Source: CAZFAP01 sp964516325 (GTDB lineage Bacteria > Auribacterota > JABMQX01). Taken from it: a stretch of 22,675 nt of DNA. Every line of letters starts with the position of its first letter. Position 1 is the stretch's first letter. The notes beneath the pieces were generated by a model. The model searched no databases, was not told the origin of the DNA, and was given only the letters and a program-made list of their open reading frames with translations. Shown one piece after another: positions 16,659 through 22,675 of the stretch. Both the position numbers and the translations under genes were made by a program. The DNA lies in the NCBI GenBank assembly GCA_964516325.1, contig CAZFAP010000069.1, positions 1 through 22,675 of the forward strand. The letters run 5' to 3'.

Positions 16659-17276
16659 ATGAATCAGTACCTGTACATCGGGAGCGGTGACCTGGAGAGG
16701 GACGGCCTGATCTTCAGCAAATACGACAGCTTGGGCAACTGGGTAGGCCATTGGGGCGTCAGAGGTTCCGGGCCGCAGGAGAGCTTCTGTTGCTGGGGCG
16801 TTGGTGTCCGCGCGGACGACACGCCCACGATGGTGACCACCGACTGGTTCTGCTGCCGGCTTCAGGAGTGGACACTGGACGGGCGCTGGATAGGAACAAT
16901 CCAGAACCACCTCCGAAGCGATGCACAAAGCTTCAAATGCAAGAACAAAGGCGCCGAGACCCAGAACCTCTACCAGACGGTTCACCTGGAGGCGGGGACG
17001 TACACGCTCCAATTCCTGGCCTTCACGAATGGGCAGCAGGTGACGCAGGACGATGTCGAGCCGTATGCGCCGGGCGACCCCACCGGCGAGTACCAGAACT
17101 GCTGGCTCACCACGATCGCGAACGACCCCAACAACCCGAACGACGACGAGCACCTCTCGGCTTGTCGCGTCTCGGCGACATTCACAGTGGGCGCGAGTGG
17201 CTCTTACGACGTCGGCGCGCGGGTCAAATCGGGCAAGACCGTTTACATTGCGTCGCTCACTTGCTTTCGCAATTAA
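16659..17276 (+). CDS. Small protein with NHL-like N-terminal half and jelly-roll-like C-terminal half, no signal peptide
   Basis: 205 residues from an ATG preceded by AGAAGG at six bases. An in-frame ATG far upstream lies inside the preceding gene and is rejected. Residues 3-83 resemble one or two NHL/beta-propeller strand sets: GVRGSGPQESF, then GVGVRADD, then LQEWTLDGRWIGTI. Two Cys-Cys pairs (44-45 and 65-66) fall where NHL repeats usually have Pro-containing or Asn/Arg positions. Residues 105-202 resemble a carbohydrate-binding jelly roll: VHLEAGTYTLQFLAFTNG, then ATFTVGASGSYDVGARVKSG. A complete propeller needs 5-7 blades, so this looks like the remnant of a larger protein or a short novel arrangement. 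It ends 18 nt before the next beta-helix gene and follows the previous one by 97 nt, suggesting an operon. It lacks an export signal although its neighbours are exported. Confidence 0.72.
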   Translation: MNQYLYIGSGDLERDGLIFSKYDSLGNWVGHWGVRGSGPQESFCCWGVGVRADDTPTMVTTDWFCCRLQEWTLDGRWIGTIQNHLRSDAQSFKCKNKGAETQNLYQTVHLEAGTYTLQFLAFTNGQQVTQDDVEPYAPGDPTGEYQNCWLTTIANDPNNPNDDEHLSACRVSATFTVGASGSYDVGARVKSGKTVYIASLTCFRN

Positions 17277-17294
17277 CCACCCGGAGGGCTGAAC

Positions 17295-18797
17295 ATGCGA
17301 AACGCCTTTTTCCTCCCCCTCGCGCTCGCCGCGATCCTCCCTGATTGCGCCTTCGGCGCGACATGGTACGTTGACGCCTCTGTGCCGTCCTCGGGGGACG
17401 GCTTGACCTGGGGGACGGCATTCAAAACCCTCCAGGAAGGAATTGATGGCTCCTCCCATGGCGACACGGTCCTGGTCGCCCCCGGGATTTACGCGGGGGG
17501 GATAAAGTTCAACGGTAAGGACATCATTGTGACCAGCACCAATCCGGGGGACCCGGCTGTGGTCGGCAGCACCGCTATTGACGGCGGCACCTGGGGTGTG
17601 CAGTTCGACGCGACCGAGGACGAAAGCTGCACCCTGTCGGGATTCACAGTCCGAAGCGCCGTACAGGGGATCGTGGGCGAGGGCCGGCAGGGAAACTCCC
17701 GCGCCACCATCGAGTGCAACATCGTCACCGGCAACTCCGCGACCTGGCACGGCGCCGGCATCGCGTACTGCGACGGGGTAATCCGGAACAACACAATCAT
17801 CGGCAATTATGCAAGCAATGCAGGGGGAGGGATAGCCCACTGCCATGGCCTCATTGAGAACAATGTCATCATGGGGAACTGCGTCGGGCCCTGGAGGTGC
17901 CCTCAAACCCTCCGGCCCGCAAACGGCGAGTACCGGATCGAGCTTTGCCCTGGGGGAGGTCTGTACAACTGCAACGGGATCATTCGGGGCAACCTGATCG
18001 TCGGCAACATCGCCTGGGGACAGTACTACGGCTTATGGGAGGACCAAGGCTGGGGCGGGGGCCTGGCAAAGTGCAATGGCGTCATCGAGAACAACATCAT
18101 CTGCGACAACCACGTCCAGTTAGGGGACGGCGGGGGGCTTTGGGACTGCGACGGCGTCATCCGGAACAACGTTATCGTGCGTAATTCCGCGTACGACAGC
18201 GGGGGCGGCGGTCTTTCTCATTGCGACGGGATGATCCGCAACTGCGTCATCTGGGGGAACACAGCATTGGCGTATCCACAGCTCTACGCCTCCAGCAAAC
18301 CCACCTATTCCTGCGTTCACTGGTGGACGGGGGAGGGAGACGGGAACACTGCCCAGGATCCGAGGTTCGTGGACCCGGACGGGCCGGACAACCATCCCGA
18401 GACGTACCTGGACAACGATTATCGGCTTTTGCCGGATTCGCCGTGCATTGATGCGGGGTTCAACGATCCGGAGTTGCCGGAGTTCGACATTGCGGGGATG
18501 CACAGAATCATGTTCGGCGGGAAGAGCCTCACTGTGGACATGGGGGCATACGAGTTCTACATCAACGCCCTGACCCCAGGCCCCGAACCCCACCAGACCA
18601 CCTTCACCTGGAGCTCCCTCGCCGACAAGACCTATTCCATCTTCTACACCGACGACCTTTTAACCTGGCATCTCGCGGTCGCCACCTTCCCCTCCGCCGG
18701 CGACATGACGACCTCCTGGACCGACGAGGGCTCTTTGACCGGCGCCCCTCCTCTCCTCGTCCCCCGCCGCTTCTACCGCGTCCTTGAAAATCCGTAA
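17295..18797 (+). CDS. Secreted single-module right-handed beta-helix protein
   Basis: 500 residues, with GGAGG eight bases before the ATG. The signal peptide MRNAFFLPLALAAILPDCAFG is followed directly by the cap sequence ATWYVDASVPSSGDGLTW. One beta-helix of about 350 residues contains six cysteine-bearing coils (IAYCDG, IAHCHG, LYNCNG, LAKCNG, LWDCDG, LSHCDG) and closes with RNCVIWGN and YSCVHWW. Two coils carry long loop insertions (PWRCPQTLRPANGEYRIELC and GQYYGLWEDQGW), which would protrude from the helix. The C-terminal domain (about 426-500) ends VPRRFYRVLENP and is clearly related to that of the 1358-residue paralog. It lies 18 nt after the small NHL-like gene, so the two are probably co-transcribed. 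It is probably a surface or matrix protein; no enzyme active site is recognised. Confidence 0.92.
   Translation: MRNAFFLPLALAAILPDCAFGATWYVDASVPSSGDGLTWGTAFKTLQEGIDGSSHGDTVLVAPGIYAGGIKFNGKDIIVTSTNPGDPAVVGSTAIDGGTWGVQFDATEDESCTLSGFTVRSAVQGIVGEGRQGNSRATIECNIVTGNSATWHGAGIAYCDGVIRNNTIIGNYASNAGGGIAHCHGLIENNVIMGNCVGPWRCPQTLRPANGEYRIELCPGGGLYNCNGIIRGNLIVGNIAWGQYYGLWEDQGWGGGLAKCNGVIENNIICDNHVQLGDGGGLWDCDGVIRNNVIVRNSAYDSGGGGLSHCDGMIRNCVIWGNTALAYPQLYASSKPTYSCVHWWTGEGDGNTAQDPRFVDPDGPDNHPETYLDNDYRLLPDSPCIDAGFNDPELPEFDIAGMHRIMFGGKSLTVDMGAYEFYINALTPGPEPHQTTFTWSSLADKTYSIFYTDDLLTWHLAVATFPSAGDMTTSWTDEGSLTGAPPLLVPRRFYRVLENP
18433..18487 (+). repeat. 55-bp segment identical to the window's right end (copy 1)
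   Basis: These 55 bases are identical to 22621-22675, including all synonymous positions. They encode DSPCIDAGFNDPELPEF in the 500-residue beta-helix protein. The same region of the 1358-residue paralog (about 16195-16250) encodes a similar peptide with different codons. Confidence 0.9.
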
Positions 18798-18802
18798 ATC
18801 TG

Positions 18803-18819
18803 TGGTATGTTGCATACCA
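18803..18819. repeat. Short inverted repeat after the beta-helix stop codon
   Basis: TGGTATG and CATACCA form a perfect 7-bp inverted repeat around TTG, five bases after the TAA stop. There is no T-run. It may be a 3' RNA hairpin or an operator for the downstream gene. Confidence 0.4.
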
Positions 18820-18866
18820 AACGGAAGTTGCACGCGGAGGATTTCCCTGGCGTGATGTCTTGAGTG

Positions 18867-18888
18867 GCTTTTTGACATGTCAAAAAGC
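18867..18888. promoter_or_regulatory. 22-bp perfect palindrome upstream of the last gene
   Basis: The half-site GCTTTTTGACA is followed immediately by its exact reverse complement with no spacer. It ends 35 bp before the ATG at 18924. With no loop, it is more likely to be a protein-binding DNA dyad than an RNA terminator, although a hairpin missing a few central pairs is possible. TTGACA lies within each half, but no -10 box follows at the right distance on the plus strand. Confidence 0.5.
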
Positions 18889-18923
18889 GTGGGTCGGAAG
18901 TGGACTCTCAGGAGGGCAATGAA

Positions 18924-21900
18924 ATGGGGAAGGTCATAAGTGCAGTCACTTTCGTGGCTTGCGTGCTTTTCTGCGATGGAGCTTTCGCGGCGACCTGGTA
19001 CGTGGACAGCTCGGTGGCGATGTCTGGCAATGGAACGTCGTGGGGGACTGCGTTCAAAACGATCCAGGAAGGGATAGACGCTGCCTCCGAGGGCGACATC
19101 GTCATCGTCGCCGAAGACACCTACGTCGAGAACATCCACTTCGACGGCAAAAACATCACCCTCACCAGCACGGACCCCCTCGATTTCGCCGTCGTCGCAA
19201 GCACCGTCGTTGACGGGAATAAAGCCGGCTCCGTCGTCACGTTCTCTGGTTGGGAGTGGCAGACATGCATCCTCTCCGGCTTCACCATTCAGAACGGTGA
19301 GGCTGACGAGGGTGGAGGCATCTGCGGCGGGAGGGAAGAAAGTCGCACCGGCGCCACGATACAGAACAACATCATCACGGGGAATTGGGCCAATGGCGGA
19401 TTTGTCGAGGATGGCGGCGGGATGGCCTATTGCGACGGCGTCATCCAGAACAACCTCATCACCGGCAATTCGGCCCCCCGCAACGGCGGAGGGCTCGCCT
19501 ATTGCGGCGGCTTAATCCAGCACAACACCATAGCGGGGAACTCAGCCCAGTTCGGCGGTGGGCTGTATGATTGCGGCGGTACCGTTCAGAACAACACCAT
19601 CACCGGCAACATGGCTGATCGCGGCGGCGGCCTGGCTTGGTGTCAGGGCACGATCCAACATAATGTGATCGCCGCAAACTCAGCCGAGGATGGAGGCGGC
19701 GGGTTGAGTTGTTGCGACGGCTTAGTCCAGCACAACACCATCGCCCAGAACTACGCTCTTTACGGCGGTGGGTTGGACAATTGCGACGGCACGATCCAGA
19801 ATAACGTCATCAGCGGAAATTCAGGCGGTGGCCTGCGTTATTGCAGCGGGACAATTCAGAACAGCACGATCACCGTGAACTCGTCGGGAGGGTACGGCGG
19901 CGGGCTGTGTGATTGCAACGCTACGATCCGCAACTGCGTCATCTGGGGCAACGACGGTGCGGTCCAAGTTTCCGATTGCAGCGTGCCCACGTACTCCTGC
20001 ATCCAGAACTCGACCGGAGGAGAAGGCAACATTGCCTTCGACCCCCATTTCGTTGACGCCAGTAGCGGCGATTTCCATTTGAAGTCCTGGTCACCCTGTA
20101 TAGACGCAGGTGATCCCACGTCTTCCTTCTTGAGCGAGCCGTATCCTAATGGAGGGCGAGTGAATATGGGAGCGTACGGAAACACCCCGGAGGCTGCTCC
20201 CAAATCCCCAGACACAGATGCCGACGGCCTACCCGACGATTGGGAGCTGCATTGGTTCGGAGACCTGGTACAGGACGGTGCCGGTGATCCTGATGGCGAT
20301 CGCATTCCCAATATCAGAGAGTACCGTTATGGGTGGGATCCCAGGGTAGCAGCTAAGACCCTTGTGGAAAACCTGACCAGAGGGGTCTGGTACCAGACCA
20401 TTCAGGCTGGTCTCCTGGAATCTGACGACGGCGATGAGATCGTAGCTCATCCGGGGGTTTACAGGGAGAACATCAGTTTCGCCGGCAGGAACGTCATGCT
20501 TAGGGGTGCTGACCCATCAGCGACGGACGTGGTGGCCAATACCATCATTGACGGTGACAAGGCTGGTCCGGTTGTCAGCTTCTGCGGCACAGAGGACCAA
20601 ACATGTGTCCTGTCCGGCTTCACCATCCAGAACGGCGGCGGGGAACAAGGTGGCGGAATCTGCGGTGGGACATGGGAGAACGCCGCTCAGGCCACGGTCC
20701 GGGACAACGTGATCACGGAAAACTTCGCTTGGCATGGCGGCGGACTGGCGTATTGCGACGGTACGATCCAGAACAACACCATCACCGGCAACTCGGCCGG
20801 ATGGGACGGGGGTGGGCTGTATCATTGCGACAGCGTCATCCAGAACAACGTCATCGCCTGCAACTCGGCCCGAAGAAGCGGCGGCGGGCTGTATTTTTGC
20901 AACGGCACCATCCAGAGCAACCTCATTGCTGGAAACTCGGCTGTCGGTCATGGTAACGCGTGGTTTCTGCACGGAGGCGGCGGGCTGTGTAGGTGCGACG
21001 GCACCATCCAGAACAATGTGATCTCTGGCAACTCGGCCCAGGGTGTGGGCGGCGGGCTGCATTATTGCGACGGCACGATGGAGAACAACATCGTCTCCGA
21101 CAACTCGGCTGACTGGGGCGGCGGGCTGTACGGATGCAACGGCAGCATCCAGAACAATGCCATCACGGGTAACTCCGCCACATGGTCCGGCGGCGGGCTG
21201 CATCGTTGCGTTGGTACCATCCGCAACTGCATCATCTGGGGAAACAAGGCATGGCATGCCGCCGAGCTTTACGCTTCGAGCGAACCCACATACTCCTGCA
21301 TCGAGAACTGGACCGGAGGAGAAGGAAACGTCCCCTTCAACCCGCATTTCCTTGATCCGGAGAACGGAGATTTCCATCTCAGCTCGTGGTCTCCTTGTAT
21401 AGACGCAGGCGATCCCACATCTCCCTTCTCAAACGAGCCGGAGCCCAATGGAGCGCGCGTCAATATGGGTGCCTATGGAAACACCGCGGAGGCCGCTTCC
21501 AAATCTCCCGACAGGGATTCCGACGGCTTGCCCGACGACTGGGAGCTGCACTGGTTCGCAAACGTTGAAGGGGACGGTGCCACCGATCCCGATGGAGACC
21601 GCATTTCCAATATCAAAGAGTACCGTTATGGGTGGAATCCCACCGTAGAAGCGAAGACCCTTGTCGAGAACCTGACTAAAGGGGTGGGCTATCAGACCAT
21701 TCAGCCTGCTCTCTGGGAATCCGATCACGGAGACGAGATCGTAGTTTATGCGGGGGTTTACGCGGAGAACATCAGTTTTGGCGGCAAGAACGTTGTGCTG
21801 ACAAGCACCGACCCATGGGATGCAACGGTCGTCGCCGAAACCGTCATTGACGGCAACCATTCCGGCTCCGTGGTTACTTTCTCCGGAACAGAGGACGAAA

Positions 21901-22675
21901 GCTGCGTCCTGTCGGGATTCACCATCCGGAACGGCAGCGCCTCAGAAGGCGGCGGAATCTGCGGTGGGACGGAGGAGGGTCACACTCACGCCGCGATACA
22001 CAACAACGTCATCATCGGAAACTCCGCTGTTGCCGACGACTGTGGCGGCGGCGGCCTGGCCCATTGCGACGGCACGATCCACAACAACGTGATCACCGGA
22101 AACTCAACTGTTGGCGAGGACGTTTTCGGCGGCGGTCTGTATCAATGCCACGGCAGGATCAGGAACAACATCATCAGAGGGAACTCGGCCCTTGGGCAGC
22201 GTTCTTCCGGCGGCGGTCTGGCTTGGTGTCAAGGCACCATCCAGAGCAACGCCGTCACCGGTAACCGGGCCCGTATGTTCGGGGGAGGGCTGGCTTATTG
22301 CGATGGCCTCGTCCAGAACAACACTATCTGCCACAACTCTGCTGACTTTGGCGGCGGTCTGGCTCATTGCCTGGGCACGATCCAGAACAACGTTGTGGTG
22401 GGGAATTCTGCAGATCTCCACGGCGGCGGGCTCTACTACTGCGGCAGGATCCGCAACTGCATCATCTGTGGTAACACGGCAGCGATCTCAGGGAGCCAGA
22501 TCTATAGATCAGGCATTCCGTCGTTCAGTTGCATCCAGGATTGGACGGGGGGAGGGGAGGGGAACATCAGTGAGGAGCCGAAGTTTGTGGATGCGGACAG
22601 AGGGGATTTTTGGCTGAGGGCGGATTCGCCGTGCATTGATGCGGGGTTCAACGATCCGGAGTTGCCGGAGTTCGA
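18924..22675 (+). CDS. Secreted multi-module right-handed beta-helix protein (3' end outside window)
   Basis: 1250 residues are visible with no stop. The ATG at 18924 is preferred to that at 18919 because only it is in frame and GGAGG lies eight bases before it. The signal peptide MGKVISAVTFVACVLFCDGAFA leads into the cap ATWYVDSSVAMSGNGTSW. Three beta-helix modules (about 18990-20210, 20360-21505 and 21650 to the edge) carry 8, 7 and 6 coils, each with GGGLxxC and IQNN-type turns and a closing RNCxIWGN/YSCI segment. Two calcium-type linkers (DADGLPDDWELHWFGD and DSDGLPDDWELHWFAN) separate them. Modules 2 and 3 are tandem duplicates: flanking DNA aligns at a constant 1299-bp offset. The last 55 bp are identical to the paralog's 3' part, so the same C-terminal domain ending RFYR-x-x-ENP probably follows. 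Likely a surface or matrix protein. Confidence 0.92.
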   Translation, partial: MGKVISAVTFVACVLFCDGAFAATWYVDSSVAMSGNGTSWGTAFKTIQEGIDAASEGDIVIVAEDTYVENIHFDGKNITLTSTDPLDFAVVASTVVDGNKAGSVVTFSGWEWQTCILSGFTIQNGEADEGGGICGGREESRTGATIQNNIITGNWANGGFVEDGGGMAYCDGVIQNNLITGNSAPRNGGGLAYCGGLIQHNTIAGNSAQFGGGLYDCGGTVQNNTITGNMADRGGGLAWCQGTIQHNVIAANSAEDGGGGLSCCDGLVQHNTIAQNYALYGGGLDNCDGTIQNNVISGNSGGGLRYCSGTIQNSTITVNSSGGYGGGLCDCNATIRNCVIWGNDGAVQVSDCSVPTYSCIQNSTGGEGNIAFDPHFVDASSGDFHLKSWSPCIDAGDPTSSFLSEPYPNGGRVNMGAYGNTPEAAPKSPDTDADGLPDDWELHWFGDLVQDGAGDPDGDRIPNIREYRYGWDPRVAAKTLVENLTRGVWYQTIQAGLLESDDGDEIVAHPGVYRENISFAGRNVMLRGADPSATDVVANTIIDGDKAGPVVSFCGTEDQTCVLSGFTIQNGGGEQGGGICGGTWENAAQATVRDNVITENFAWHGGGLAYCDGTIQNNTITGNSAGWDGGGLYHCDSVIQNNVIACNSARRSGGGLYFCNGTIQSNLIAGNSAVGHGNAWFLHGGGGLCRCDGTIQNNVISGNSAQGVGGGLHYCDGTMENNIVSDNSADWGGGLYGCNGSIQNNAITGNSATWSGGGLHRCVGTIRNCIIWGNKAWHAAELYASSEPTYSCIENWTGGEGNVPFNPHFLDPENGDFHLSSWSPCIDAGDPTSPFSNEPEPNGARVNMGAYGNTAEAASKSPDRDSDGLPDDWELHWFANVEGDGATDPDGDRISNIKEYRYGWNPTVEAKTLVENLTKGVGYQTIQPALWESDHGDEIVVYAGVYAENISFGGKNVVLTSTDPWDATVVAETVIDGNHSGSVVTFSGTEDESCVLSGFTIRNGSASEGGGICGGTEEGHTHAAIHNNVIIGNSAVADDCGGGGLAHCDGTIHNNVITGNSTVGEDVFGGGLYQCHGRIRNNIIRGNSALGQRSSGGGLAWCQGTIQSNAVTGNRARMFGGGLAYCDGLVQNNTICHNSADFGGGLAHCLGTIQNNVVVGNSADLHGGGLYYCGRIRNCIICGNTAAISGSQIYRSGIPSFSCIQDWTGGGEGNISEEPKFVDADRGDFWLRADSPCIDAGFNDPELPEF
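20040..21780 (+). repeat. Tandem in-gene module duplication with 1299-bp period
   Basis: Landmarks at the end of one module and the start of the next recur at exactly 1299 bp (433 codons): TAGACGCAGG at 20101 and 21400, and GTACCGTTAT at 20321 and 21620. Flanking blocks of about 440 bp (20040-20480 and 21339-21780) stay in register with few differences, while the coils between them have diverged more. Confidence 0.8.
22621..22675 (+). repeat. 55-bp segment identical to 18433-18487 (copy 2)
   Basis: It is identical over 55 bases to the 3' part of the 500-residue beta-helix gene and runs to the window edge, so the true repeat may be longer. Codon choice in about 22560-22675 (GCG, CCG, GAG, TTG, GTG) differs from the C-ending codons common earlier in the gene. 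Confidence 0.9.

Noticed and set aside
18872..18877. TTGACA as a -35 box for the last gene
   Set aside because: No plausible -10 box lies 16-18 bp downstream, and the hexamer is part of the perfect palindrome.
18990..22480. Regular 69-72 bp repeats suggesting a CRISPR or satellite array
   Set aside because: The repeats are degenerate, stay in one reading frame and encode beta-helix coils. There are no unique spacers or Cas genes.
12485..22675. Chlamydial Pmp-type autotransporters
   Set aside because: The GGGL and GNSA patterns resemble Pmp repeats, but there is no C-terminal autotransporter barrel and the cap and C-terminal domains differ. The likeness is probably convergent.

Overview
The window looks like chromosomal DNA from an uncultured, GC-rich environmental bacterium. 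The best guess is a planctomycete or Lentisphaerota/Sumerlaeota/Hydrogenedentota-type lineage. This rests on very large secreted modular proteins (carboxypeptidase-regulatory-like repeats, LamG, VWA, right-handed beta-helices opening with WYVD...SGxGxSW, calcium-binding linkers of the form D-x-D-x-DGLPDDWE), an ECF sigma factor with a zinc anti-sigma, and wide gene spacing. The phylum cannot be fixed from the sequence alone. No rRNA, tRNA, CRISPR array, transposase or phage gene was seen.

Layout. (1) 1-6052, minus: the first 2017 residues of a giant secreted protein, running off the left edge. It has 12 carboxypeptidase-regulatory-like repeats, two of which carry an inserted LamG domain, then InlB-like repeat, calcium-linker and VWA domains. 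(2) 6053-7015: a long intergenic region with hairpins and possible operators. (3) 7025-8432, plus: an ECF sigma factor overlapping a membrane-bound zinc-finger anti-sigma factor by 23 nt. (4) 8433-8781: intergenic mosaic repeats. (5) 8782-10092, minus: a major facilitator transporter. (6) 10611-12412, plus: two unrelated-looking secreted proteins of unknown function that share an EHPxGxPxxQ motif just after the signal peptide. (7) 12485-22675, plus: a cluster of three secreted beta-helix proteins (1358 aa, 500 aa, and more than 1250 aa running off the right edge), with a small NHL/jelly-roll-like protein between the first two.

The most distinctive feature is the beta-helix cluster. By my reading, all 40 coils in the three proteins keep a cysteine at the same place (GGGLxxC), so the folded helices should display a continuous cysteine ladder. 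The proteins are built from exchangeable modules: calcium-type linkers between helices, a jelly-roll-like domain inserted into one helix, a shared C-terminal domain ending in RFYR-x-x-ENP, a tandem module with a strict 1299-bp period, and a 55-bp exact identity between two paralogs. The sigma/anti-sigma pair could plausibly control surface or envelope genes, but nothing in the sequence links it directly to the beta-helix cluster.
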